The notes beneath the pieces were generated by a model. It was not told the origin of the DNA. It did not search any database and saw only the letters and a list, made by a program, of their open reading frames with translations. This document shows, in pieces, positions 24,216 to 33,450 of a DNA stretch of 64,000 bases (positions within the stretch are counted from its first letter, which is position 1; each line of letters begins with the position of its first letter). This DNA is from Siphonobacter sp. BAB-5405 (GTDB taxonomy: Bacteria; Bacteroidota; Bacteroidia; Cytophagales; Spirosomataceae): positions 62,001 to 126,000 of the forward strand of contig NZ_NJAG01000010.1 of assembly GCF_002872335.1 (NCBI RefSeq). Direction: 5' to 3'. Made by a program: the position numbers and the translations under genes.

Positions 24216-26327
24216 CTATTGCAAGGCCTGATAGGTAAGCCAGGCCGCTACGTAGGCGATGCCCGTCATGTAGGCAAACTGAACTGCGGGGTAAAACCAG
24301 GATTTCGTTTCCCGGTAGGTAGTGGCCAGTGTACTGATGCACATCATGGCAAACACGTAAAAAATCAGTAGTGAGAAGGCAACGGCCGGGGTAAAGCGGG
24401 GCTCGCCCGTTTCAGGATTAATCTCCGTACGCATTTTATCTTTCACCGTATTGGTATCGTCATCACCGCCTAGGCTATAAATCGTCGACATCGTTCCAAC
24501 AAATACCTCGCGGGCGGCGAAGGAGGTCAGTAAGGCAATACCAATTTTCCAGTCGTAACCCAAGGGGCGAATCACTGGCTCAATCCAGTGACCGAAACGG
24601 CCCGCGTACGAAGCTTCGAGCTGGGCCGAGGAGATGGCATTACTTAGATCTTGTTCGGATAACGTTGGGTTTTCGGTCTTCACCTTTTCTTCGGCTTTTT
24701 CAAAGGAATCGCCCGGACCATAGCTGGCCAGTACCCAGAGTACAATGGAAATGGCAACGATTACTTTACCCGCCTCCAGTACGAAGGCTTTCACGGCATT
24801 GTAAACCGATAAGGCTACGTGATCCAGACGGGGCAACTGAAAAACGGGCATCTCCATAATGAAGAAGCTCCGTTCTTTTACCTTCAGAATCTTTTTCATT
24901 ACCCAGGCCGAAAGCAAGGCCGAAACAAAGCCGAGCAGGTACAAAGCCATCAAAGCAAAACCCTGTAAATTGAAAACCCCCAGGATCGTCCGATCGGGTA
25001 CCACTAAGCCAATCATGATGGTAAAGATGGGCAGACGGGCCGAGCAACTCATCAGAGGCGTTACCATGATCGTAATGAGTCGGTCTTTCCAGCTTTGAAT
25101 GGTCCGTGTACCCATAATGGCGGGTACGGCACAGGCTACGCTCGAAATCAACGGTACTACGCTTCGTCCGTTCAACCCGACACTCCGCATGAGTTTGTCC
25201 ATCAGCACCATCACGCGGGCCATGTAGCCGGATTCTTCCAGCAAGGAAATAAATACGAACAGAAAGGCGATTTGTGGAATGAAGACGACCACCCCGCCAA
25301 TTCCGGCAAGTAATCCATCGGTAAGCAGACTGGTAAGCATACCGTCGGGTAGAACGGATTTTACCCATTCGTTGAGCGAAGCCATACCCGTATCAATCCA
25401 GTCCATCGGGTATTCGGCCAGCGAGAAAATGGATTGAAAAATCAGGAACAGAATACCAAAAAAGACCGCATATCCCCAAACCGGGTGCAGCAAAATTTTA
25501 TCCAGCCGGGTCGTGAACGTTTCCTTTAACTCGCCATCTTTTTTACGAACGGCCGCGTCCGCGATTTTACCCAATAGAGCGTACCGATCGACTGTTTCTT
25601 TGGCCTGGAAATTCGTATGTTGAAAGCTATGTCGCTGGGTAATGTCCTGTAATTGAGAGCGATGTTCCAGCGTAAGAAAACGTAATTTTTCGGCCTGTCC
25701 AGCCATCAGCATGGCCAGATAGCTGTTGTTGACACCGAATTTTTCCTTGACTTCTTCCAGAAAATCCTTGGACACACTCTCGAACTGCATGGTAGGTTTA
25801 GGCCGTTCCGCGTGTTCGAGTAATTCGCCCTTGATGGTAAACTTAAGATTATCCAGTCCCTCCGCCGATTTTGCGTTAATGAGCACCACCGGGACACCCA
25901 GACGAGTCGATAACAGTTCCGGGTCGAGCGTCAATCCGTGAGCTTCCGCCACGTCCACCATGTTCAGGGCCAGAATGGTATGAAAGCCCAGATCGGCCAC
26001 CTGGCTAAACAGAAGCAGGTTACGCTTCAGGTTGGAAGCATCGGCTACCACTACGACTACATCGGGATAATCTTTGCTGGAAGGGTTGGCCAGTACATCC
26101 AATACGACCTGTTCATCGAGCGACTTCGGGTACAAACTATACGTACCGGGTAAATCGACCACCGTAGCATCCGTATTTTTATCCAGACGCGTCAGGCCTG
26201 CTTTCCGATCAACGGTTACGCCCGGAAAGTTTCCGGTTTTTTGCCGGAGGCCGGTTAAGGCATTGAAAAGGGTAGTTTTGCCGCAGTTCGGATTGCCGAC
26301 TAACGCAATGATGGGGGTATCTGCCAT
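24216..26327 (-). CDS. feoB: Ferrous iron transporter FeoB
   Basis: This 703-residue protein has an N-terminal cytoplasmic G domain: GNPNCGKTTLFNAL (P-loop), DLPGTYSLYP (switch II) and LNMVDVAEAHG (G4). A membrane domain of about eight helices follows, with the paired Gate motifs CAVPAIMGTRTI and CSARLPIFTIM. FeoB imports Fe(II) across the inner membrane under reducing or low-oxygen conditions. It is 28 bp downstream of feoA in the same operon. No feoC gene is visible. The length is normal for the Bacteroidota type. Confidence 0.95.
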   Translation of the reverse strand: MADTPIIALVGNPNCGKTTLFNALTGLRQKTGNFPGVTVDRKAGLTRLDKNTDATVVDLPGTYSLYPKSLDEQVVLDVLANPSSKDYPDVVVVVADASNLKRNLLLFSQVADLGFHTILALNMVDVAEAHGLTLDPELLSTRLGVPVVLINAKSAEGLDNLKFTIKGELLEHAERPKPTMQFESVSKDFLEEVKEKFGVNNSYLAMLMAGQAEKLRFLTLEHRSQLQDITQRHSFQHTNFQAKETVDRYALLGKIADAAVRKKDGELKETFTTRLDKILLHPVWGYAVFFGILFLIFQSIFSLAEYPMDWIDTGMASLNEWVKSVLPDGMLTSLLTDGLLAGIGGVVVFIPQIAFLFVFISLLEESGYMARVMVLMDKLMRSVGLNGRSVVPLISSVACAVPAIMGTRTIQSWKDRLITIMVTPLMSCSARLPIFTIMIGLVVPDRTILGVFNLQGFALMALYLLGFVSALLSAWVMKKILKVKERSFFIMEMPVFQLPRLDHVALSVYNAVKAFVLEAGKVIVAISIVLWVLASYGPGDSFEKAEEKVKTENPTLSEQDLSNAISSAQLEASYAGRFGHWIEPVIRPLGYDWKIGIALLTSFAAREVFVGTMSTIYSLGGDDDTNTVKDKMRTEINPETGEPRFTPAVAFSLLIFYVFAMMCISTLATTYRETKSWFYPAVQFAYMTGIAYVAAWLTYQALQ

Positions 26328-26355
26328 TACTTACTAATCAAAGCTCGGGAAAGAG

Positions 26356-26580
26356 TTACTGCAATTCCACGACCGCAGCTTCATCGAGCCGCAGTGAAAG
26401 AATATAATCGCCTACCTGCAGACAAATCGGATCGCCCAGGGGAGCAATGGCCGTCAGCCGGATTTCCGTACCGGGCAAGCATCCCATCTCCAACAGTTTC
26501 AAAGCCAGAATCGTATCTTTAAACCCGGCAATGATTCCTTTTTCACCGATTCGTAGCTGGGATAAATTCCGTTGCGACAT
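26356..26580 (-). CDS. feoA: Ferrous iron transport protein FeoA
   Basis: This 74-residue cytoplasmic SH3-like protein is the regulatory partner of FeoB. The family core is clear: GEKGIIAGF, followed by KLLEMGCLPGTEIRLTAIAPLGDPICLQVGDY and the final LRLDEA. It is the first gene of the feoAB operon. The region upstream is shared with the divergent ccmB gene and contains tttggattcattctaaac near 26618, an imperfect dyad that could bind an iron regulator; this is speculative. Confidence 0.95.
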   Translation of the reverse strand: MSQRNLSQLRIGEKGIIAGFKDTILALKLLEMGCLPGTEIRLTAIAPLGDPICLQVGDYILSLRLDEAAVVELQ

Positions 26581-26801
26581 AGTTTTTACTTCCTTCCGAA
26601 AACTGTACTACTATTTGGATTCATTCTAAACGAGTGTCAAAAATAGAAAATAGTTCCCAACCCGAACCAGATTTTTTCACATTCGCTTGATTTTCGGGTA
26701 AAGTCAGGCCGTACCTATCGAAAGGCAATGCTTCCCGCCAACCAAGGCCAGCAATCCCGACAGTTTTATAAAAAATACAACCAATCAGCCGAATTGTACC
26801 G

Positions 26802-26809
26802 TACCTTTG
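26802..26809 (+). promoter_or_regulatory. Possible -7 promoter element for the ccm operon
   Basis: TACCTTTG matches the Bacteroidota -7 consensus exactly and lies 80 bp upstream of the ccmB ATG. No clear -33 TTG was found at the right distance, so confidence is limited. Confidence 0.4.
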
Positions 26810-26888
26810 CGGGAAAGTACAGGAAGGTAAAAGGCGGCTGAAACCGGAGGCATTACCCAATCCTTTTGGCTGAACGAGTGAAACCAGT

Positions 26889-27551
26889 ATGCGGGAAGTT
26901 AACGCTCTGATAGCGAAAGAAATACGTCTCGAATGGAGGCAGCGAAACGCCCTTAACGGGATGTTGTTATATTTGGTGAGTACTATTTTTGTGTGCTACC
27001 TCAGCTTTCGTTTGAAGTCCAATCGACTGGAACCGCTTACCTGGAATACCCTCTTCTGGATCATTCAGTTGTTTACCGCCGTGAGTGCCATTGCCAAGAG
27101 CTTTACGCAGGAGCGGGCCGGACGACTGCTCTACTACTACACGCTGGCGAGTCCGGTCGGAATCATCCTTTCCAAGATGATTTACAATACGGTGCTGATG
27201 CTGGGTTTGTCCGTACTGGGCTTCGGCATTTATGCGTTTGTGATGGGGAACCCGGTAGGGGATGTCGGGATGTATCTGGTGGCGATTGTACTCGGAGCCC
27301 TGGGGTTTGCCGGAACGCTAACGATGGTGGCCGGTATTGCCAGCAAAGCCGAAAATTCGCCGACGCTGATGTCCGTGTTGAGTTTTCCCATAATCCTTCC
27401 CATGTTACTGATGTTGCTGAAGCTCTCCAAGAATGCCCTCGATGGGCTCGACTGGGGTTCCAGCAGCGATGAAATACTCACGTTACTGGCACTAAACGGC
27501 ATTGTCTGGGTACTGTCCCTGATACTGTTTCCGTTTATCTGGAAAAGCTGA
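26889..27551 (+). CDS. ccmB: Heme exporter protein CcmB
   Basis: This 220-residue protein has about six membrane helices and matches the CcmB component of System I cytochrome c maturation. The N-terminal cytoplasmic stretch EVNALIAKEIRLEWRQRNA is typical, followed by TQERAGRLLYYYTLASP. With the CcmA ATPase, CcmB helps release holo-CcmE from CcmC. No ccmA gene is present upstream, where feoAB is divergent, nor elsewhere in the window. It is the first gene of a ccmB-C-D-E-F run. Confidence 0.9.
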   Translation: MREVNALIAKEIRLEWRQRNALNGMLLYLVSTIFVCYLSFRLKSNRLEPLTWNTLFWIIQLFTAVSAIAKSFTQERAGRLLYYYTLASPVGIILSKMIYNTVLMLGLSVLGFGIYAFVMGNPVGDVGMYLVAIVLGALGFAGTLTMVAGIASKAENSPTLMSVLSFPIILPMLLMLLKLSKNALDGLDWGSSSDEILTLLALNGIVWVLSLILFPFIWKS

Positions 27552-27587
27552 GTTCTGTTTTAGTATTCTAATCATTGACGGATCAAG

Positions 27588-28247
27588 ATGGCCTGGTGGA
27601 AGTACCTTTGTATGTTATTGCTTTTTTACGTGTATACGGGAGGTCTGCTGCTGCCCATTCCGCACCAGCCGATTCTCTACGAAACTGCCCGTAACCTTTA
27701 TTTTCACGTACCGCTGTGGTTTGCGATGATTCTGTTGCTGGTCCTGTCGGTTTGGTATGCGATCAAATACCTGCGGAAGGGAGAGATTGACGATGATATT
27801 CAGTCCGTAGAGTTGGCCAATACGGGATTGGTTTTCGGGATTTTGGGCTTTATCACGGGGGCTATCTGGGGTAATTACACCTGGGGTAGTCCGCTACCGC
27901 AGGACCCGAAGTTGCTTTCCACCGAAATTGCGATGCTGATTTACCTGGCCTATTGGGTGTTACGGGGCTCTTTCCGCGACGAACAGCAACGGGCCCGCAT
28001 CTCGGCGGTATACAACATTTTTGCCTTTGCTGCTTTTATTCCGCTGACGATCATTTTGCCGCGACTGGCTTCTAATTCACTCCATCCCGGCAATGGTAGT
28101 AACCCCGGTTTCAAGATTTACGATTCCGACCACAAAATGAAGCTGGTTTTTTACCCGGCAGTGATCGGGATGATTCTGCTCGGGTACTGGATTTCGTCCC
28201 TGCGGATTCGGTACCGTCGTCTGAACGAAATTGTAGAAAATAAGTAA
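27588..28247 (+). CDS. ccmC: Heme handling protein CcmC
   Basis: This 219-residue, six-helix membrane protein matches CcmC, which loads heme onto CcmE. The tryptophan-rich heme-binding motif of the family is present as GAIWGNYTWGSP near residue 90. Flanking histidine candidates lie in NLYFHVPLW (near residue 40) and DSDHKMKLVFYP (near residue 182). It follows ccmB by 36 bp. The CcsA/CcmC superfamily is recognised with confidence, and the neighbours fix the assignment to CcmC. Confidence 0.9.
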   Translation: MAWWKYLCMLLLFYVYTGGLLLPIPHQPILYETARNLYFHVPLWFAMILLLVLSVWYAIKYLRKGEIDDDIQSVELANTGLVFGILGFITGAIWGNYTWGSPLPQDPKLLSTEIAMLIYLAYWVLRGSFRDEQQRARISAVYNIFAFAAFIPLTIILPRLASNSLHPGNGSNPGFKIYDSDHKMKLVFYPAVIGMILLGYWISSLRIRYRRLNEIVENK

Positions 28248-28369
28248 GCAAAGTCATTGTGGGTACCCGTAATGTGAACTCATTTTGTACTCTTAAAAAG
28301 TTAATGGGCTGTCTGGAGTCGCATTCATTACTTTACCCTTGAACGCGTGATCAGATGCCCCCCTCATTC

Positions 28370-28579
28370 ATGAAAAAAGCAGGATTATTTTTATTGTTAA
28401 GCCTCTTGTCGGGCAACCTTTTTGCTCAGCAGGATGTTGAAATGGCCGATACCATGCGTTCCAACGGAAAAATCTTCGTGGTAGTAGCCGTGATTGCGGT
28501 CGTACTCATCGGGTTGATTCTGTACCTGCTGAACCTGGATCGGAAGCTTTCCCGTCTGGAGAAAGAGATTAAACATTAG
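28370..28579 (+). CDS. CcmD-like small membrane protein
   Basis: This 69-residue protein has a signal-like N-terminus (MKKAGLFLLLSLLSGNLFAQ), one transmembrane helix (about 36-55) and a charged C-terminal tail (NLDRKLSRLEKEIKH). Single-helix CcmD proteins occupy this position in System I clusters and stabilise the CcmABC complex. The signal-peptide-like start is unusual for classical CcmD, so the name rests on position and topology. It lies between ccmC and ccmE on the same strand. Confidence 0.65.
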   Translation: MKKAGLFLLLSLLSGNLFAQQDVEMADTMRSNGKIFVVVAVIAVVLIGLILYLLNLDRKLSRLEKEIKH

Positions 28580-28630
28580 TCGTACCTCTCATTGCTTGCA
28601 AACCGCAACGTTATCCTTTCGAGCAAACAA

Positions 28631-29050
28631 ATGAAAAAAATACACCTCTTAGGTATTGCCGTGATTGCTGCGGCTATTTTCATTCTTCTCTCTACCGCTG
28701 GCGATGCCAGTACGTACGTTGATTTCGCCAAAGCCGAATCCATGGCTAAGGAAGGCAACGAAAGTAAAGTACACGTGGTAGGTAATCTAAAAAAAGATCC
28801 TTCCGGTAAAATTCTGGATATGGAGTACAATCCAGCCGTGAATGCGAACCTGCTGACGTTCTCGCTGGTGGATGATCTGGGTGTAGAACGTACCGTTATT
28901 TACCACGAACCCAAACCCCAGGATATTGAAAAGTCCGAGAAAGTAGTGGTCGTGGGCCGGATGCAAAACGGTGTCTTTGCCTGCGATCAGGTATTGCTGA
29001 AATGCCCCTCCAAATACAACGATGCCAAAGCCCCAACGGCGATGAAATAA
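28631..29050 (+). CDS. ccmE: Heme chaperone CcmE, CxxxY variant
   Basis: This 139-residue periplasmic heme chaperone is anchored by an N-terminal helix (about 4-22) and followed by an OB-fold domain. In E. coli-type CcmE the heme is attached to His in an HxxxY motif; here the equivalent segment is LLKCPSKYN, so Cys125 replaces the His and Tyr129 is kept. Such CxxxY CcmE proteins are known from archaea and some sulfate reducers (System I*). The start at 28631 gives the proper membrane anchor. It sits between the CcmD-like gene and ccmF. Confidence 0.9.
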   Translation: MKKIHLLGIAVIAAAIFILLSTAGDASTYVDFAKAESMAKEGNESKVHVVGNLKKDPSGKILDMEYNPAVNANLLTFSLVDDLGVERTVIYHEPKPQDIEKSEKVVVVGRMQNGVFACDQVLLKCPSKYNDAKAPTAMK

Positions 29051-29118
29051 ATTGATGAGTGAAGGCAGGAATTCATCATTTCTGCCTTCGCCCATTCACG
29101 CATTCTATCCTAACATTT

Positions 29119-31722
29119 ATGCATTACTGGATTGGAAATACGGGCCACTTAGCCATTCTGACTTCGTTTATCACGGCGTTGGTGGCAACGTTTGCCTACG
29201 TAAAAGCTTCCCAGAATACCCTGGAGGCCAGTTCCTGGCAGCGGTTTGCCCGCTACTCCTTCTATGCCCATGCAGTAGCCGTAGTGACGGTGGTCGTCAG
29301 TCTGTACTGGATCATCTATAACCACTACTACGAGTACCACTACGCCTGGGATAACTCCTCGCGTTCATTGCCGGCTTATTACGTAATATCCAGTTTCTGG
29401 CAGGATCAGGAAGGGAGTTTTCTACTCTGGATTTTCTGGCTGGCGATGATTGGCATGACGCTGATTGCGTATTTCGGCAAAAGTAAAAACGAAGGCAAGG
29501 TACGCTTTGAAGCCCCAACCATGGCCGTATTTGGTCTGGTACAGGCTTTCCTTTGCTCCATGATTCTGGGCGTAGTCATTCCGGGACTGGAGATGAAAAT
29601 TGGTTCATCGCCCTTCCTGCTCTTACGCGAAGCTCACCCCGAGTGGCCGGTTTGGGCCTTGAAACCCAACTTTATTCCAGAAGATGGCAACGGCTTGAAT
29701 CCCCTGCTCCAGAACCCCTGGATGGTAATTCACCCGCCGACCTTGTTCCTGGGCTATGCCCTGACGCTGGTTCCGTTTGCCTTCTGTATCGCTGGTTTAT
29801 GGCGGAAAGAGTATAAAAGCTGGATCAAACCTGCTTTGCCCTGGACGGCGTTGGGTTCGCTGATTTTGGGCGTAGGTATCATGATGGGAGCCATCTGGGC
29901 CTACGAAACGCTGAACTTTGGCGGTTACTGGAACTGGGATCCTGTGGAAAACGGTATTTATGTGCCCTGGCTGGTACTGGTGGCAGCTCTGCACACCTTG
30001 ATCATTTATCAGACCAACAAGAGTACGCTTAAGATTTCCAGCATTCTGATTATCGCTCAGTTTATCCTGATTCTGTACGCGACGTTTATGACGCGGAGTG
30101 GTATTCTCGGAAATGCGTCCGTCCACTCGTTTACGGATTTAGGACTCTCGGGTCAGTTATTGATTTACCTGCTAACGTTCACGGTAGGAGCCATTGCCTT
30201 ACTGGCCTGGCGTTGGAAAGATATACCGAGTTCCGACAAGGAAATCTCTACGTATAGCCGTGAATTCTGGATTTTCTGTGGGGCGACGGTGATCTGTCTG
30301 GCCGCATTCCAGGTCATTACAACGACGTCCATTCCGGTATACAATGCCCTGGTCGCTAACTTTGGAATCAAGTCAAACCTGGCTCTGCCCGCTGATCAGG
30401 TGAAGCACTATACGGATTTCCAGCTTTGGTTCTTCGTAGTTATCGTGATCCTGAACGCCATCGGTCAGTACTTCTGGTGGGGTAAAGTGAAAACGGAACA
30501 GAAGGCCGCCACGGTTGAAAACGAGGTACTCGTGACCCGGGGGATGAGCTTTAATCTGGGTCCCTGGGAGGTATTCTCAACGCCCCTGATGATTACACTG
30601 ATGTTGACGGCCATTCTGCTCGTTGCGATGCAGATGGGAGCCTGGAACTGGGTATACATCGTCTTATTACTGGCGGCAGTATTTTCGCTGGTGATCAACT
30701 TCTCGACTATTCTGACGGTTCTGAAGGGCAAATGGCAGCTTTCGGGTGGAGCCGTATCGCACATTGGCATAGCTCTGATGCTGGTTGGTATTTTGTTCTC
30801 TTCGGGTTATTCAAAGATCGTATCCCAGAATAAATCAGGTTTGATCATCTTCAATAGCAAGGAAGTCGATACGAAAGAAAACGTAGAAAACCAGTTGCTC
30901 TGGATGAACCAGCCGCAACAACTGGATAAGTACTTAGTGACCTACAAAGGACAGTTTATCGAGGCCCGCGATGTACCCGGTTATCTGCCCAAATCTTCCG
31001 TGGAGCTGATTGAAAACGATTTCCACGCCGTAGCAAAACAAGATATTGTGAAGGATGGAAAAACGTACCACAAAAAAGGCGATACGCTGGCGGTTTTCCC
31101 CGAAAACACGTATTACGAAGTTGAGTATCGGCAGCAGGATGGAAAGATTTTCAGTCTGTACCCCCGCGTACAGGTGAATCCCCGGATGGGTAACGCCGTT
31201 TCACCATCGATTCGTCACGAACTGACCCGCGATGTATACACGCACATTACGGATGCTCCGATGCCGAACCAGGAAAAACAGTGGAGCCCCACCGAAACCC
31301 AATCGGTATCGGTAGGTGATACGCTGATTCTGAACGATTACGTAGCGATTTTCCGGGGTATCGAACCCATTCGTCAGGTTGATGGCATTGAGTTAGGTCC
31401 GCAGGATGCCGCCGTACAGGCCCAGATTGATGTATTCGACAAGAGTGGCCGCAGTGTACCCATCAAGCCAACGTACTTCATCAAAGACCGTACGGTTGGT
31501 CTGAAAGCGGCTACCAGCGATGAATTGGGTTTACGCATTCAACTCGCTCAGATCGATCCGAAGACGGGATTATTCTCGTTCAATATCAATACTACCCAGC
31601 GGGATTACATCGTCATGAAAGCGATTGAAAAACCGCATATCAATCTGCTCTGGATTGGTACGGGTCTGCTCGTCGTAGGTATGTTCCTTTCTACTACTCG
31701 TCGTTTTAAAGAAAGTAAGTAG
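29119..31722 (+). CDS. ccmF: Cytochrome c heme lyase CcmF
   Basis: This large membrane protein of 867 residues has about 14 helices and belongs to the CcmF/CcsA heme-handling superfamily. The tryptophan-rich WWD motif is present as FGGYWNWDPVENG near residue 268. The long periplasmic domain between the last two helices is about 230 residues (roughly 600-835). CcmF transfers heme from CcmE to apocytochrome c. The start at 29119 (MHYWIGNTGHL) is preferred because it leads straight into the first helix; an earlier in-frame ATG adds a non-conserved stretch. It ends 4 bp before a small membrane-protein gene. Confidence 0.93.
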   Translation: MHYWIGNTGHLAILTSFITALVATFAYVKASQNTLEASSWQRFARYSFYAHAVAVVTVVVSLYWIIYNHYYEYHYAWDNSSRSLPAYYVISSFWQDQEGSFLLWIFWLAMIGMTLIAYFGKSKNEGKVRFEAPTMAVFGLVQAFLCSMILGVVIPGLEMKIGSSPFLLLREAHPEWPVWALKPNFIPEDGNGLNPLLQNPWMVIHPPTLFLGYALTLVPFAFCIAGLWRKEYKSWIKPALPWTALGSLILGVGIMMGAIWAYETLNFGGYWNWDPVENGIYVPWLVLVAALHTLIIYQTNKSTLKISSILIIAQFILILYATFMTRSGILGNASVHSFTDLGLSGQLLIYLLTFTVGAIALLAWRWKDIPSSDKEISTYSREFWIFCGATVICLAAFQVITTTSIPVYNALVANFGIKSNLALPADQVKHYTDFQLWFFVVIVILNAIGQYFWWGKVKTEQKAATVENEVLVTRGMSFNLGPWEVFSTPLMITLMLTAILLVAMQMGAWNWVYIVLLLAAVFSLVINFSTILTVLKGKWQLSGGAVSHIGIALMLVGILFSSGYSKIVSQNKSGLIIFNSKEVDTKENVENQLLWMNQPQQLDKYLVTYKGQFIEARDVPGYLPKSSVELIENDFHAVAKQDIVKDGKTYHKKGDTLAVFPENTYYEVEYRQQDGKIFSLYPRVQVNPRMGNAVSPSIRHELTRDVYTHITDAPMPNQEKQWSPTETQSVSVGDTLILNDYVAIFRGIEPIRQVDGIELGPQDAAVQAQIDVFDKSGRSVPIKPTYFIKDRTVGLKAATSDELGLRIQLAQIDPKTGLFSFNINTTQRDYIVMKAIEKPHINLLWIGTGLLVVGMFLSTTRRFKESK

Positions 31723-31726
31723 TACA

Positions 31727-31963
31727 ATGAAAGGTTTTACGCTGAAAGAAATCCTGTTACTCTCGGCCAGTCTGGGATTTTTAATGATCTGGGTGAGTGA
31801 ACTCATCGCCGGAGTAGTCAGTTGGAAAGAGTCGTATTTCTGGCTAATGTTTTCGATTGTTTCCCTGCTGGGGTTTCAATATTATAAAAACCGGCGAATG
31901 GCAGAAGAACGAAAAGCTTCGCCACCCGTAGTACCCGATGTAAAAACGAAAAAGAAAAAATAA
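31727..31963 (+). CDS. Small two-helix membrane protein of unknown function
   Basis: This 78-residue protein has two hydrophobic segments (about residues 8-28 and 37-50) and a lysine-rich tail (DVKTKKKK). It starts 4 bp after ccmF and ends just before a strong terminator, so it is the last gene of the ccm operon and may belong to the cytochrome c maturation complex. No family is recognised. Confidence 0.7.
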   Translation: MKGFTLKEILLLSASLGFLMIWVSELIAGVVSWKESYFWLMFSIVSLLGFQYYKNRRMAEERKASPPVVPDVKTKKKK

Positions 31964-31965
31964 GA

Positions 31966-31997
31966 TAAAACCCCACTTCCCAGGAAGTGGGGTTTTT
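31966..31997 (+). terminator. Terminator of the ccm operon
   Basis: The perfect stem aaaaccccacttcc/ggaagtggggttttt has a short 2-base loop and a T-run. It lies a few bases after the small membrane-protein stop and ends the ccmB-F transcript. Confidence 0.93.
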
Positions 31998-32101
31998 CTG
32001 TAGAAAGCTCGAAAAAAAGCTTCGAAGCTTTCGCGTACGCAACTTCACGGAAAACGCGTATTTTGCACCAAACTTCCGCAGGCAGATGCCTGTGTTACCG
32101 G

Positions 32102-33436
32102 ATGACTTCCCAGGAATTTCTCATTATCCTTATTTCCATGCTGGCCTCTGCCTTTTTCTCGGGCATTGAAATGGCTTACGTATCCGCCAACAAACTGTAC
32201 TTCGAACTTCAGGCCAAGCAGGGCGTAGTAACGGGGCAGATTATGTCAGCCTTTCTCAAACAACCATCCAAGTTTATCGGAACGATGCTGATCGGCAATA
32301 CGCTGGCTCTGGTCGTATACGGGATTTACATGGAAGGTTTTTTGCACCATGAATTCGAACTCTGGCTCTCGCAGTTACCCGATTCGCTACGTTTTCTCAA
32401 TAACGATCTGGTACGCATTCTGCTACCTGCTCTGCTGGCAACAATTCTGATTCTGGCCGTGGCCGAGTTTACGCCGAAATCCTTGTTTCTGCTCAATCCG
32501 GACGTATTTCTGGAAGTACTGGCTATTCCTATCTGGCTGGTGTATTACGCGATGTATCCACTGGTATTCGCGATTGTATCGGCTTCCCGGTGGTTTATTG
32601 TTAACGTATTACGGCTGAATTATTCGGAAGTGAAACCCATTTTCGGGGTAACGGATTTATCCAATTACCTGGAAAATATTAACGTTCCCGAAGGCAAAAA
32701 GGAAGAAGTAGCCGATGTGGATACGAAAATTTTCAATAATGCTCTGGAGTTTCGGCAGGTGAAAGTTCGGGACTGTATGATTCCCCGCACGGAAATCGTG
32801 GCTGTGGATATTGAAGAAGGCATGAAAGGCCTGAAAAAGATGTTACAGGAGAGTGGGCATTCGAAGATTCTGGTATACCGTGAAACCATTGAAGACGTCG
32901 TTGGGTATTGCCACGGTCTGGCTTTATTCAAGAAACCCAAGGATATTGAAAGTATTCTCAATCCAATTCTGATTGTACCGGAAGCCATGTCGGCTCAGGA
33001 TCTGATGATCAAGTTTACGCAGGAACGCAAAAGTGTGGCTCTGGTCGTAGACGAGTTTGGCGGTACTTCGGGACTGGTGAGTCTGGAAGATATTATCGAG
33101 CAGATTTTTGGTGATATTCAGGACGAATACGACGACTCGGAAGACTGGGTAGAAAAGAAAATTGATGACCGCACGTACCTGCTTTCGGCCCGTCACGAAA
33201 TCGATTACCTCAATGATAAGTACGGCTGGAATTTTCCCGAGGGCGATTACGATACGCTGGGTGGCCTGATCATTACAGTAAACGAAGACTTACCCCAGCC
33301 CAACGAAGTGGTGATTTTATATCCATTCCAGTTCCAGATCATGGAAATGAAGGACGCCCGAATCGATACCGTGAAACTGACCATTACCGGAGCGATACCG
33401 GAGGAGCGGAAGCCTTCCAAGGAAATCCGGCATTAG
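32102..33436 (+). CDS. CNNM/CorC (HlyC)-family membrane protein
   Basis: This 444-residue protein has the classic three-part layout. An N-terminal DUF21/CNNM membrane domain (about 1-190) contains SAFFSGIEMAYVSANK and LIGNTLALVVYG. A CBS-domain pair (about 200-325) carries VRDCMIPRTEIVAVD. A C-terminal CorC/HlyC domain (about 345-430) follows LVVDEFGGTSGLVSLEDIIEQIFGDIQDEYD. Relatives are Mg2+/Co2+ transport-linked proteins and the Bacteroidota gliding protein GldE; the exact role is unknown. ATG at 32102 is chosen because it leads directly into the first helix. Confidence 0.88.
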   Translation: MTSQEFLIILISMLASAFFSGIEMAYVSANKLYFELQAKQGVVTGQIMSAFLKQPSKFIGTMLIGNTLALVVYGIYMEGFLHHEFELWLSQLPDSLRFLNNDLVRILLPALLATILILAVAEFTPKSLFLLNPDVFLEVLAIPIWLVYYAMYPLVFAIVSASRWFIVNVLRLNYSEVKPIFGVTDLSNYLENINVPEGKKEEVADVDTKIFNNALEFRQVKVRDCMIPRTEIVAVDIEEGMKGLKKMLQESGHSKILVYRETIEDVVGYCHGLALFKKPKDIESILNPILIVPEAMSAQDLMIKFTQERKSVALVVDEFGGTSGLVSLEDIIEQIFGDIQDEYDDSEDWVEKKIDDRTYLLSARHEIDYLNDKYGWNFPEGDYDTLGGLIITVNEDLPQPNEVVILYPFQFQIMEMKDARIDTVKLTITGAIPEERKPSKEIRH

Positions 33437-33450
33437 GGTGGGTTTGAAGA

